From assembly GCF_002874775.1 (NCBI RefSeq), contig NZ_CP020991.1:2270451-2334450 (forward strand): 64,000 bases of DNA. The letters are read 5' to 3'. Of the stretch, positions 44,216-53,587 are shown piece after piece. The position numbers were made by a program, and so were the translations under genes. The DNA comes from Monoglobus pectinilyticus (GTDB lineage Bacteria; Bacillota; Clostridia; Monoglobales; Monoglobaceae). Under the pieces are notes generated by a model. That model worked only from the letters and a program-made list of their open reading frames with translations, was not told where the DNA came from and searched no databases. How positions within the stretch are numbered: position 1 is the first letter of the stretch; each line of letters starts with the position of its first letter.

Positions 44216-44300
44216 GGCCGGAAAATAGGTTGATAATGAGATGTTTTGGTTTGTACAAACGGTGCAAATCGGTTTGATTAATACCAAATTCCGGCCTTTT
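44216..44300. terminator. long-loop hairpin between convergent genes, with an internal palindrome
   Basis: GGCCGGAA (44216-44223) pairs with TTCCGGCC (44289-44296) across about 65 nt, followed by TTTTATTT. The loop contains the perfect 12-bp palindrome GTTTGTACAAAC (44249-44260). It could terminate both convergent genes. Confidence 0.5.
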
Positions 44301-44841
44301 ATTTAATTATTTTTTTGATTGTGTCACCGGCTTTGCTGATTGTAAACTGCACGGCTAATCCAATAAATGCTCCTGTTATTATTGCTGCAATTATTAGATA
44401 TGGCATATACCAAAAAATTCCCGGGGTTTGTGTAATTAAAGCGGCAACAGCAACTTGTGCTGTATTGTGAATAATCGCTCCGATGATACTTACAGCCCAT
44501 AAGTTTTTAAGAGGAAGATATTTTAAAAGTATCATCTCTGTTAAAAGGCATAAGAGACCGCCGGTTAAACTATAGACAAGCGTCATAATCTGACCGCTGA
44601 AAACACTTCCCATAGTGACTCTTAAAATTAGTATAATAAATGCGTCCGTTGGGCTTAAAAATACAAGTGCAAAGAGTGTAACAATATTGGCAAGACCAAG
44701 TTTTATGCCGGGTATGGCAACCAACGGCGGAATTTGAGATTCAAGCACAAATATCGTCAGGGCTATTGCTGTGAGAACGCCGATAGAAGTGATTCTGCGG
44801 ATTGTTTTATGTTCGATTTGTTTTTCAGGAGACTTTTTCAT
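44299..44841 (-). CDS. Gx transporter family protein (HepS1-like)
   Basis: A 180-residue membrane protein of the family annotated as heptaprenyl diphosphate synthase component I or Gx transporter, with five or so helices. IGVLTAIALTIFVLESQIPP, PGIKLGLANIVTLFALVFLS and RVTMGSVFSG are the conserved pieces. In Clostridia the pair with a NusG-II protein is common and often sits near FMN or Rnf-type redox genes, not seen here. ATG 44841 follows GGAGG; the GTG 12 bases upstream overlaps that box. Confidence 0.9.
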   Translation of the reverse strand: MKKSPEKQIEHKTIRRITSIGVLTAIALTIFVLESQIPPLVAIPGIKLGLANIVTLFALVFLSPTDAFIILILRVTMGSVFSGQIMTLVYSLTGGLLCLLTEMILLKYLPLKNLWAVSIIGAIIHNTAQVAVAALITQTPGIFWYMPYLIIAAIITGAFIGLAVQFTISKAGDTIKKIIK

Positions 44842-44860
44842 ATCGTCCTCCACTAGTATG

Positions 44861-45244
44861 TTATTTTCCGGTTACAGCGTCTATTACGGAATCATCGTTT
44901 TCAGTCTTTATTTTAACAACCAATTTATGAGGCAGGCAGACAATTGGATAAACGCTGTTTTTAATTTTACCTTGTTTGACGCAAAGCCTGTCCGGGCAGT
45001 TAGCATCGGATATAGAAATCTCATCTTTTTCTATATGAACGGTATTAAAACCACCGTTGCCGTCGTCAATGTTTATATCATATGGATTATCTACATCGTT
45101 TAAATCTATTGTTTCAATAACTTTACCGTTTTGCACAATTTCAGCTGTTTTTATAGGAACGTTTTGTTTGCTTGCTATAAAGATTATAAAAACTGATATA
45201 ATTGCTAAAACAGCAAAAATAATTATGAAAAATTTATTTTTCAT
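44861..45244 (-). CDS. NusG domain II-containing extracytoplasmic protein
   Basis: A 127-residue protein. An N-terminal transmembrane or signal anchor (about 3-25: FFIIIFAVLAIISVFIIFIA) is followed by a NusG-II domain with NCPDRLCVKQGKI and YPIVCLPHKLVVKI, which hold three conserved cysteines. Function unknown, acting outside the membrane. It lies 19 bases upstream of the Gx transporter gene, same strand, forming an operon. ATG 45244 follows AGGTGA. Confidence 0.92.
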   Translation of the reverse strand: MKNKFFIIIFAVLAIISVFIIFIASKQNVPIKTAEIVQNGKVIETIDLNDVDNPYDINIDDGNGGFNTVHIEKDEISISDANCPDRLCVKQGKIKNSVYPIVCLPHKLVVKIKTENDDSVIDAVTGK

Positions 45245-45416
45245 TTTTATCACCTAAGATTAAAATTATTTATATCATCTTCTGTACTATTTCTCGGATT
45301 AAAAAAACTATTTAATCTCTTTCATTATTAGCTTAGGTTATATTTTTTATAAGAGAGTTTTTTCTCATCCATCAGCTGTTTAATTCACTTGTAAAAATTT
45401 GTAGTTTATAAAATAT

Positions 45417-45560
45417 AAACTTCGGCAGGGCAGGCTAAGACCGCCGCGAGAGGTGCGCAGCCGCGGAGCGGCAAAGGAACGGCATGTCATATTATCTCGT
45501 ATTGCCGATCTAGTGAGCCGCATAAGAGCGAATTGTCGTTGTTCACTATAAAATGTTTAT
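45417..45560 (+). repeat. family-3 tandem repeat, unit 1
   Basis: A unit of about 144 bp. Starts AAACTTCGGCAGGGC, contains GACCGCCGCGAGAGGTGCGC and GCCGCGGAGCGGC, later GAGCCGCATAAGAGCGAATT and GTCGTTGTTCACTATAAAAT. It repeats after 167 bp. Its GC-rich core resembles the left arm of the 14.7-kb element. Confidence 0.85.
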
Positions 45561-45583
45561 AAAGTTAATGATTTATATAACGC

Positions 45584-45726
45584 AAACTTCGGCAGGGCGG
45601 TCTAAGACCGCCGCGAGAGGTGCGCAGTCACGGATAATCAAAAGAACAGATTTTATATTATCTCGTATTACTGACCTTGTGAGCCGCATAAAAGCGAATT
45701 GTCGTTGTTCACTATAAAATGTTTAT
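45584..45726 (+). repeat. family-3 tandem repeat, unit 2
   Basis: Direct repeat of the unit at 45417 with about 15% differences. Here GGCGGTCT-A-AGACCGCC is a perfect palindrome that is only partly kept in unit 1. No open frame inside. The rest of the 700-bp gap between the NusG-II gene and pncB is AT-rich and shows no gene. Confidence 0.85.
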
Positions 45727-45955
45727 AGTGTTAATTATTTATTATGTCTTATGTATTCTATTTGTTTTTGGCGTATTTGTCAAGTTTTTGTCTGTGCTGT
45801 CGAAATCTTTTGTTATATTTCTATTTAAATTGGGTCTTGTCTAAAATTGACGTAAATGGTATACTGGTATTCAATTAGAAGTATGTAAAGTTTTATTGTT
45901 GTCAAAAATTAAGACATACTTTTGTGTGCCTGTTATTTTGGAGTGAAATTTTTTT

Positions 45956-47386
45956 ATGAATTATACTATGCTTACTGATTTTTATGAAATCACAATGGCA
46001 AACGGATATTTGGAATGCGGTATGGGAGACAGGATCGCATATTTTGATATGTATTTCCGTCAGGCTCCCGACGGCGCCGGTTTTGCTATAATGGCCGGTG
46101 TTAAGCAGCTGATTGATTATCTCAGCAGTCTTGAATTTTCGAAGGAAGATATTGAGTTTCTGCGTTCTAAAAATATGTTTTGTGAAAAGTTCTTAGACTA
46201 TCTTTCGGATTTTAAATTTGAATGCGATGTCTGGGCCATACCGGAGGGAACTCCTATTTTCCCAAATGAACCTATAGTGACGGTAAGGGGGCCTATTATA
46301 CAGGCGCAGTTTGTTGAGACGATGGTATTGCTTACTATAAACCATCAAAGTTTAATAGCGACAAAGAGCAATCGTATAGTTCGCGCAGCGAATGGCATTC
46401 CTGTAATGGAATTTGGCTCGAGACGGGCACAGGGTTATGACGGCGCTATATATGGCGCTAGAGCTGCGTATATTGGCGGAGTTGCAGGAACAGCCTGCAC
46501 AATTTCAGACCAAATGTTTGGCGTGCCTGCTTTGGGAACAATGGCTCACAGCTGGGTGCAAAGTTTTGATACTGAATACGACGCTTTTAAGGCGTATGCA
46601 AAATGTTATCCTGATAACTGTACTTTGCTTGTGGATACATACAATGTTTTAAAGAGCGGTATTCCCAATGCAATTCGTGTTTTTGATGAAGTTTTGAAAC
46701 CGATGGGGATTAAAAAATGCGGTATAAGAATAGACAGCGGCGATATAACTTATCTTTCAAAAAAAGCTAGGAAGATGCTGGACGACGCCGGCTGGACAGA
46801 GGCGTCTGTATGCGCTTCAAATTCTTTGGACGAGTATATCATACGTGATATTTTGCTCCAGGGAGCTAAGATTGATTCATTTGGCGTTGGCGAGCGGTTA
46901 ATTACTTCAAAGTCGGAACCTGTGTTCGGTGGTGTTTATAAACTTGTAGCTGTTGAACACCAGGGCGAAATAATTCCGAGAATTAAGATAAGCGAGAATG
47001 TTCAGAAGATTACTAATCCGTATTTTAAAAAGGTTGTAAGACTTTATTCCAATGAAACCGGAATGGCTATAGCCGATGTCTTAACCACATACGATGAAGT
47101 GATTGACGACGCGCTGCCGTATGAGATATTTGACCCGCAAAACACGTGGAAAAGAAAGGTTATAACTGACTTTAAGGCTGTTGAACTGCAAGTTCCGATT
47201 TTTAAAAGCGGAAAGTTAGTTTATGAGTCTCCCAGTCTTGAGGAAATAAAGGCATATGCAGAAGAGGAGCTTTCTTTGATTTGGGATGAAGTTAAGCGTT
47301 TTGAGAATCCGCATACTTACTATGTTGATTTGTCTCAGAAGCTTTGGGATATCAGGTATGATTTGCTGAAAGCTTACAATGCGTAA
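45956..47386 (+). CDS. pncB: nicotinate phosphoribosyltransferase
   Basis: A 476-residue enzyme making nicotinate mononucleotide from nicotinate, PRPP and ATP, the salvage entry to NAD. MLTDFYEITMANGYLECGM starts the protein; EFGSRRAQGYDGAIYGARAA is the PRPP/nicotinate site, then DTYNVLKSGIPNAI and IRIDSGDITYLSKKA follow. Length fits the longer, clostridial-type PncB. No strong ribosome binding site is obvious (GGAG about 12 bases upstream). The next gene makes its substrate PRPP. Confidence 0.94.
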   Translation: MNYTMLTDFYEITMANGYLECGMGDRIAYFDMYFRQAPDGAGFAIMAGVKQLIDYLSSLEFSKEDIEFLRSKNMFCEKFLDYLSDFKFECDVWAIPEGTPIFPNEPIVTVRGPIIQAQFVETMVLLTINHQSLIATKSNRIVRAANGIPVMEFGSRRAQGYDGAIYGARAAYIGGVAGTACTISDQMFGVPALGTMAHSWVQSFDTEYDAFKAYAKCYPDNCTLLVDTYNVLKSGIPNAIRVFDEVLKPMGIKKCGIRIDSGDITYLSKKARKMLDDAGWTEASVCASNSLDEYIIRDILLQGAKIDSFGVGERLITSKSEPVFGGVYKLVAVEHQGEIIPRIKISENVQKITNPYFKKVVRLYSNETGMAIADVLTTYDEVIDDALPYEIFDPQNTWKRKVITDFKAVELQVPIFKSGKLVYESPSLEEIKAYAEEELSLIWDEVKRFENPHTYYVDLSQKLWDIRYDLLKAYNA

Positions 47387-47462
47387 ATTGGCTTAATTTC
47401 AGGAAAGCTAAAATTAATTTGAGAGTTATTAATTATTAAATTTTATAAAGGAAAGGTACTTT

Positions 47463-48620
47463 ATGATGCAGCAAAATCCGGTAGAATTTTATAACTTAGG
47501 AAAGCTTGGAATAATTGGTATGAAAGGGTGCGAAGACATCGCTAAGAAAATAGATATGCACCTTAAAAAGTTTAATGAGAACAGCATGCCTAATATTGAA
47601 AGTTTTCTTATTCCTACAAATTGTCCCAGATTTGGAACGGGCGAGGCGAAAGCAGTTATATCGCATTCGGTTAGAACATATGATATTTATATTATAGTTG
47701 ACCCGTTTAATTATGGAGTGACTTACAACATGTATGGCGCCGAGCATCCAATGAGCCCTGATGACCATTATCAGGATTTAAAGAGAGTTATATCTGCTCT
47801 TGGCGGCAAGCCGAAACGTATCACAGTCATTATGCCTATGATGTATGAGGGCAGACAGCATAGAAGAATTGCCAGAGAGTCTCTTGACTGTGCTATGATG
47901 CTTCAGGAGCTTTCAAATATGGGGGTTGATAATTTCCTGACGTTTGACGCACATGATTCGAGAGTACAGAATGCTATACCGCTGAAAAGTTTTGAGAATG
48001 TTCGTCCTACTTATCAGATGATAAAAGCCTGCCTCAAGTATAATTCAGACATAATTCTGGACGCGGAGGATACTCTCATAGTATCTCCTGATGAAGGAGC
48101 AATGGGCAGATGTATGTATTATTCTTCCGTGCTTGGTATGGATTTGGGTATGTTCTATAAGAGAAGAGACTATTCAAAAATTATAAATGGAAAAAATCCA
48201 ATAGTCGCACATGAGTTTTTGGGCAAAGACATAACCGATAAGAACGTTATAGTTGTAGATGATATGATTGCTTCAGGCGAGTCTATGATCGATGTTGCCA
48301 GAGAACTTAAAGCTAGAAATGCCAAGAGAGTTATAGTATTTTCATCTTTTGGTCTGTTTACCGAGGGTGTTGACAAATTTAACAAGGCTCATGAAAATGG
48401 TCTGATTGATGCTGTGTTTACAACAAATCTTGTGTATAGAAGACCCGAGCTTAAAGACTGTGATTGGTATCATGAAGTTGATATGTCTAAATTCATTGCT
48501 CTTATTATCAAGCAAATAAATGAGGACAAGTCTATAAGTGAGCTTCTGACTCCTATTTGCAGAATAAATAATATTCTTGAGAAATATAAAAATTTAAGAA
48601 ATCAAGATTCACAGAATTAA
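47463..48620 (+). CDS. prs: ribose-phosphate pyrophosphokinase (long clostridial form)
   Basis: A 385-residue PRPP synthase-like protein with two phosphoribosyltransferase-fold halves. ITVIMPMMYEGRQHRRIARE and LTFDAHDSRVQNA correspond to the ATP/Mg sites (RQ, D-H), and NVIVVDDMIASGESMIDVAR is the ribose-5-phosphate/PRPP loop. It is about 70 residues longer than the usual Prs, with additions at both ends, so I call function from motifs. Placed next to pncB, it would supply PRPP for NAD salvage. AAAGG box upstream; ATG at 47463 or 47466. Confidence 0.85.
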   Translation: MMQQNPVEFYNLGKLGIIGMKGCEDIAKKIDMHLKKFNENSMPNIESFLIPTNCPRFGTGEAKAVISHSVRTYDIYIIVDPFNYGVTYNMYGAEHPMSPDDHYQDLKRVISALGGKPKRITVIMPMMYEGRQHRRIARESLDCAMMLQELSNMGVDNFLTFDAHDSRVQNAIPLKSFENVRPTYQMIKACLKYNSDIILDAEDTLIVSPDEGAMGRCMYYSSVLGMDLGMFYKRRDYSKIINGKNPIVAHEFLGKDITDKNVIVVDDMIASGESMIDVARELKARNAKRVIVFSSFGLFTEGVDKFNKAHENGLIDAVFTTNLVYRRPELKDCDWYHEVDMSKFIALIIKQINEDKSISELLTPICRINNILEKYKNLRNQDSQN

Positions 48621-48657
48621 GTTTATACTTAAATAAGATTATAGAAAGTGATATAAG

Positions 48658-50112
48658 ATGACTGATAAGACTATTAATAAAGCGGGTTCTGTACGCCGCG
48701 TCACTGAGGCAGAGATGGCGGAGCAGAGGGATTACATATCCAGAATACGCGCAATATTAGCACAGAGAAATGATAAACCAAAAGCTTTTGTTGAAACTTA
48801 TGGTTGTCAGCAGAATTCAAGTGATTCTGAGAAAATCAAAGGTATGCTCTCGGATATGGGATATGAAATCACTGATGAAATTGACGGAGCGGATTTGGTT
48901 CTTTATAACACCTGCGCCGTTAGGGAGAATGCTGAACTTAGAGTTTTCGGAAATTTGGGAGCTTTAAAGCATAAAAAACGCAGGAATCCGGATATGATAA
49001 TAGGAGTATGCGGCTGTATGATGCAGCAGGAGCATATTGCAAATACTATAAAGACAAAATATAAACATGTCGATATGGTTTTTGGAACTCACGCTTTATA
49101 TCGTTTTCCGCAGATATTAGATGAAGCATTAAAACATACCCGGGTTTTTGATATTGAGAATGAAGACGGAGCAATTTTTGAAGAAATAAGCGTTAAACGT
49201 GACGCTCCGCCGCTTGCTAAAGTTCCGATAATGTATGGCTGCAATAATTTTTGCAGTTATTGCGTGGTTCCTTATGTGCGCGGCCGGGAACGCAGCAGAA
49301 GCGCAGAGGATATTCTTGCGGAGTGCAGAAGAGTTGCTGATGAGGGTTATAAAGAAATAATGCTGCTTGGTCAAAACGTCAATTCTTATGGTAACGATTT
49401 GCCGAGCGGAACTAGTTTCAGTGAGCTGTTAAAGCTGGTATGCCGGACGGAGGGAATTGAAAGAATACGTTTTATGACTAGTCATCCCAAAGATCTTTCG
49501 GATGATTTGATAGAGGTTATGGCAAGCGAGCCGAAGATTTGCAATCAGCTGCACCTTCCAATTCAGTCAGGTTCAAACAAGGTGTTAAAAGAAATGAACC
49601 GGGGATATACGCGTGAGCAGTATATGGAAAGACTGAAAAAAGTTCGCAGAGCTATTCCGGATATAGTTTTAACGACTGATATTATTGTTGGGTTTCCAAC
49701 AGAGACAAATGAAGATTTTAATGAAACGCTGAGCGTACTCAAAGAAGTTGAATATGATATGATTTTTTCATTCATATATTCAAAGCGCGTCGGCACTCCG
49801 GCTGCAAAAATGCCGGATGTTCTGACAGATGAGGAAAAGCATAGAAATTTTGATGAAATGCTGAAAGTGCAGAATGAAATCTCAAAACGGAAAAATGAGA
49901 CTTATGCAGGAACCGTTCAGAAAGTTTTGGTTGAGGGATTAAGCAAGACGAATGATAAAACTCTAACAGGCAGGACAGAGGGCGGCAAGGTTGTGAATTT
50001 CAGCTGTTCTGATAATAACGATTTAAGTTTATCCGACTATGTGGGTAAAATAGTTGATGTAAAAATAACGTCAGTGCAGACGTGGTCTTTATTCGGCGAA
50101 ACAGAGAATTAG
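48658..50112 (+). CDS. miaB: tRNA-2-methylthio-N6-dimethylallyladenosine synthase
   Basis: A 484-residue radical-SAM methylthiotransferase. The N-terminal UPF0004 domain has ETYGCQQNSSDSEKIKG and NTCAVRENAE, then VCGCMMQQEH, holding the auxiliary-cluster cysteines. The radical SAM CxxxCxxC is YGCNNFCSYCVVPYVRGRE. A C-terminal TRAM domain (about 415-480) follows. It completes ms2i6A37 on tRNA after MiaA, whose gene lies 5.5 kb downstream. AAAGTG precedes the ATG. Confidence 0.96.
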   Translation: MTDKTINKAGSVRRVTEAEMAEQRDYISRIRAILAQRNDKPKAFVETYGCQQNSSDSEKIKGMLSDMGYEITDEIDGADLVLYNTCAVRENAELRVFGNLGALKHKKRRNPDMIIGVCGCMMQQEHIANTIKTKYKHVDMVFGTHALYRFPQILDEALKHTRVFDIENEDGAIFEEISVKRDAPPLAKVPIMYGCNNFCSYCVVPYVRGRERSRSAEDILAECRRVADEGYKEIMLLGQNVNSYGNDLPSGTSFSELLKLVCRTEGIERIRFMTSHPKDLSDDLIEVMASEPKICNQLHLPIQSGSNKVLKEMNRGYTREQYMERLKKVRRAIPDIVLTTDIIVGFPTETNEDFNETLSVLKEVEYDMIFSFIYSKRVGTPAAKMPDVLTDEEKHRNFDEMLKVQNEISKRKNETYAGTVQKVLVEGLSKTNDKTLTGRTEGGKVVNFSCSDNNDLSLSDYVGKIVDVKITSVQTWSLFGETEN

Positions 50113-50178
50113 AAATTATATGGTAATACCTTAAAATCAAATGATTTTAGGATTATATAAAAATCAAAGGAGAAAAAC

Positions 50179-50580
50179 ATGAACAATAATGACGCAATAT
50201 TTGAAAAGGCAAGAGAGTTAGGCGAGCTTATAAAGGCAAGCGACGTTAGACAAAGGTCAGAGGAAGCCAGCAAGGCTTTGCTTTCTGATGAAACTGCAAA
50301 AGGGCTTATAGATTCATATAATAAGCTTAGAGAAGATAAAATGGCGGAGTTTACTGAAAAGCAGCCTACACAGGAAGAAGCTCAGGAAGTAAATAACGTA
50401 CTTCAAGCAGAGTTTGAGAAAATGGCTGAAAATGATATAATAAAAGAATATCTTGAAGCGGCAAGAAGTTACGAAATGGTTTTGGGACAAATGGACAGCA
50501 TTTTGAAACACTTTATAGTTGGAGAGCAAGAAAACCAATGCGGCGAGGGCGGATGTGCTACCTGCGGAGGCTGCCACTAA
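50179..50580 (+). CDS. YlbF/YmcA-family regulator with C-terminal cysteines
   Basis: A 133-residue helical protein of the YlbF/YmcA (Com_YlbF) family, which with YaaT modulates RNase Y-dependent mRNA processing and development in Bacillus. Helices span 5-110 (FEKARELGELIKASDVRQRS, FEKMAENDIIKEYLEAARSY). The tail NQCGEGGCATCGGCH gives four closely spaced cysteines, fitting the [4Fe-4S] cluster described for the YlbF-YmcA-YaaT complex. It directly follows miaB, as ymcA does in Bacillus. AAAGGAG box. Confidence 0.87.
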   Translation: MNNNDAIFEKARELGELIKASDVRQRSEEASKALLSDETAKGLIDSYNKLREDKMAEFTEKQPTQEEAQEVNNVLQAEFEKMAENDIIKEYLEAARSYEMVLGQMDSILKHFIVGEQENQCGEGGCATCGGCH

Positions 50581-50604
50581 AATATGGCTTATCCGGTTGG
50601 TCGG

Positions 50605-50650
50605 CCGGCTGGCGGCGTGTTTTGCGTTTGTCAGCCGGTATTGTTATTTA
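50605..50650 (+). terminator. terminator after the YlbF/YmcA gene
   Basis: CCGGCTG (50605-50611) pairs with CAGCCGG (50632-50638), then TATTGTTATTT. GC-rich inner loop. Confidence 0.6.
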
Positions 50651-50806
50651 TGACTAAACTTATGTTTCTATTTCCAGGCTGTGACTTAATTTTTGTTAGA
50701 TAGCATATTTGCCTTTTAAATAGAGAATGGCAAGGTTAATGTTTTCTATCATAAGTATATATATTTTTTGATTCAGTAATATTTCGGAAGGGAGCGGTAT
50801 TTTTAT

Positions 50807-53473
50807 ATGATAATTGACAGAAATAATCTGACGCCGATGATGCAGCAGTATTTTGAGGTAAAAGACCAATATAATGACTGTATATTGCTTTATAGGCTTG
50901 GTGATTTTTATGAGATGTTTTTTGACGACGCTGTAATTGCGTCTAAAGTATTGGAAATCGCTCTCACAGGAAGGGCGTGCGGTCTTGAAGAACGCGCTCC
51001 GATGTGCGGAGTTCCGTTTCATTCTGTTGACAGCTATATTGTTAAGCTGGTAAATGCTGGTCACAATGTGGCGGTATGTGAACAGGCTGAAGACCCGGCC
51101 GAAGCAAAGGGATTGGTTAAGCGTGAGGTTGTTAGAGTTATCACCCCGGGAACTATAATGGATACCTCGGCGCTTGACGACCAAAAGAATAATTATCTGT
51201 GTTCATTTTTTAGAAGCGATGGCGGTATAGGTCTGGCTTTTGTGGATATTACAACGGGTGATGTTTATGTCGGTGAATATTCCGGCAAAAACATGATGAA
51301 CCTTGTAATGAACGTTATAACAAGATTTGCTCCCACAGAATTCATTATGAATATGCGCGCGTATGAAAATACGGATTTAGTGAAAACATTAACTGATAAG
51401 TTCAGCTGTTTTGTGAGAAATTATTATGACTGGTCTTTTGCTGAGGAAGAGTCTAAAAAAGCTGTCAGCGACCAGTTTAATGCCGTGCGCGAAGGTGACG
51501 GCGATATACTTGAAGAGCTTGGAATTAACGAGATGAGTATGGCTGTTTCAGCATTGGGCGGAATTTTGGCGTTTCTGAAAGAAACTCAGAAGGCTGAGCT
51601 TACCAATATTAAATCTGTTGAGGTTCTTAACGACGACGGCGAGATGCAGATTGATATGTACAGTATGAGGAATCTTGAGATAACCGAAACTATCAGAGAA
51701 CGTTCTCAGAGAGGCAGTCTGCTTAACGTTCTGAATAAGACAAAGACGTCGATGGGCGGAAGAATGTTCAGAAAGATGATAACCGCTCCTTTGACAAATA
51801 GAATAGCCATACAAAACAGGCTGATTGCAGTGGACGAGTTTTATAAAAATCAATTGTTTAGAGAAGAGATTATAGATATTCTGAAAAATATTTCGGATAT
51901 AGAGAGAATAATCACAAAATTGGCATATAAAACTGCGAATTGTCAAGATTTAATTTGTTTAAGAAATTCTTTTAAAAGGCTTCCTGAACTTAAAAAATAT
52001 CTTGAGCAGAGTTCGAGCAAATTGGTGAGGGAACAGCTGAAGAGATTTGATGATTTGAGCGATTTATATGAGCTGATTTATAAAACGATAGATGATGAAG
52101 CTCCGGCAGTGCTGAGGAACGGAAAACTCATAAAAAAGGGAGCCGACCCTGAACTGGACAAAATTAGGGAAATAAAGCAAAACGGTCAGGATTGGCTTAC
52201 AGGTATTGTTGAAGAGGAGAAAAGAAAAAGCGGAATAAAAAATATGAAGCTTGGATTTAATAAGGTTTTTGGCTATTATATTGAAGTCAGCAAGCAGAGC
52301 AACGAAAATATTCCGGATTACTTTATCAGAAAGCAGACTTTGGTTAATGCTGAAAGATACATAACTCCTCAAATTAAAGAGCTTGAGGAAGAAATTCTTG
52401 AAGCCGGCGAGAAGGTCAATGATTTGGAGTATAATATTTTTTGCAGAATACGCGACCATGTTGCTGCGAGTTACGGCAGGATACGCGAGACTTCAGACGT
52501 TATAGCTCTGATAGATGTTTTGTGTTCTTTGGCTGTTGTTGCGGAATCAAACGGTTATGTTATGCCGACTGTAAATAATTCCGATAAAATAATTATAAAA
52601 GACGGACGTCATCCGGTTGTGGAATCAATAAGCAAGGCGAACGTGTTTATTCCAAACGACACAAGTATGGATAATGAGAGCAATCAGATATCTATAATTA
52701 CAGGGCCGAATATGGCTGGTAAGTCTACATATATGCGTCAGGTGGCAGTTATAGTTTTAATGGCGCAAATGGGAAGTTTTGTTCCGGCTTCATCAGCAGA
52801 AATAGGTATTGTGGATAGAATATTTACGAGGGTAGGAGCGAGCGATGACCTGAGTTCGGGAGAAAGCACGTTTATGGTTGAAATGAAAGAGGTTGCTTAT
52901 ATACTCAATAACGCCACAAAAAGAAGCCTTATAATCCTTGATGAAATAGGTCGCGGAACAAGCACATATGACGGTTTGAGCATTGCCTGGGCTGTTGTTG
53001 AACATATAGCCGACGCGAAAAAGTGCGGGGCTAAAACATTGTTTGCCACTCATTATCATGAACTGACCGAGCTTGAAGACAAAATAAACAATGTTAAAAA
53101 TTATTGTATAGCTGTTAAGAAAAAGGGAGACGACATAACGTTTCTCAGAAAAATCATCCGCGGCGGAGCGGATGAGAGCTACGGCGTTGAAGTTGCGGCT
53201 CTTGCCGGGGTAAAGAAATCGGTAATCATCCGCGCAAAAGAAATTGCCGGTATATTAGAGAGCAGGGAACAGAAAACTGTCAATACGGCCGATATTAAAA
53301 CCGGAACCAAGAAAGAAAAGAAAACTCCGTTTAAGGATGAACAGATAGACTTTTTTGCCCAGGCTGATAATCCTGTAATAACTCAGCTTAAAGAGTTGGA
53401 TCTTAATACAATAACGCCTGTAGAGGCTTTGACTAAACTTTTTGACCTCCAGGCAAAAGCTAAAAATATGTGA
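50807..53473 (+). CDS. mutS: DNA mismatch repair protein MutS
   Basis: An 888-residue mismatch recognition ATPase. The N-terminal domain holds LTPMMQQYFEVKDQYNDC and LLYRLGDFYEMFFDDA, carrying the GxFYE mismatch-probing phenylalanine (here DFYEMF). Walker A is ITGPNMAGKSTYMRQV, Walker B ILDEIGRGTSTYDGL, and TLFATHYHELTEL follows. A Lys-rich C-terminal tail leads to the clamp/tetramer end. A GGGAG box lies about 12 bases before the ATG, slightly far. Operon mutS-mutL-miaA. Confidence 0.97.
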   Translation: MIIDRNNLTPMMQQYFEVKDQYNDCILLYRLGDFYEMFFDDAVIASKVLEIALTGRACGLEERAPMCGVPFHSVDSYIVKLVNAGHNVAVCEQAEDPAEAKGLVKREVVRVITPGTIMDTSALDDQKNNYLCSFFRSDGGIGLAFVDITTGDVYVGEYSGKNMMNLVMNVITRFAPTEFIMNMRAYENTDLVKTLTDKFSCFVRNYYDWSFAEEESKKAVSDQFNAVREGDGDILEELGINEMSMAVSALGGILAFLKETQKAELTNIKSVEVLNDDGEMQIDMYSMRNLEITETIRERSQRGSLLNVLNKTKTSMGGRMFRKMITAPLTNRIAIQNRLIAVDEFYKNQLFREEIIDILKNISDIERIITKLAYKTANCQDLICLRNSFKRLPELKKYLEQSSSKLVREQLKRFDDLSDLYELIYKTIDDEAPAVLRNGKLIKKGADPELDKIREIKQNGQDWLTGIVEEEKRKSGIKNMKLGFNKVFGYYIEVSKQSNENIPDYFIRKQTLVNAERYITPQIKELEEEILEAGEKVNDLEYNIFCRIRDHVAASYGRIRETSDVIALIDVLCSLAVVAESNGYVMPTVNNSDKIIIKDGRHPVVESISKANVFIPNDTSMDNESNQISIITGPNMAGKSTYMRQVAVIVLMAQMGSFVPASSAEIGIVDRIFTRVGASDDLSSGESTFMVEMKEVAYILNNATKRSLIILDEIGRGTSTYDGLSIAWAVVEHIADAKKCGAKTLFATHYHELTELEDKINNVKNYCIAVKKKGDDITFLRKIIRGGADESYGVEVAALAGVKKSVIIRAKEIAGILESREQKTVNTADIKTGTKKEKKTPFKDEQIDFFAQADNPVITQLKELDLNTITPVEALTKLFDLQAKAKNM

Positions 53474-53476
53474 TTT

Positions 53477-53508
53477 AAAGCCGCTGTGCGCTGTGTGCGG
53501 CGGCTTTT
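53477..53508 (+). terminator. GC-rich hairpin after mutS
   Basis: AAAGCCGC / GCGGCTTT, an 8-bp stem with a 15-nt loop and short TTTT end. Partial termination before mutL is possible. Confidence 0.6.
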
Positions 53509-53587
53509 GGTATACGCTGTAAAAAGTTGACATCATTAAATTTTGATGATATACTTCAAAATAATTAGAGTTTTGGGAAGTGTTTAT

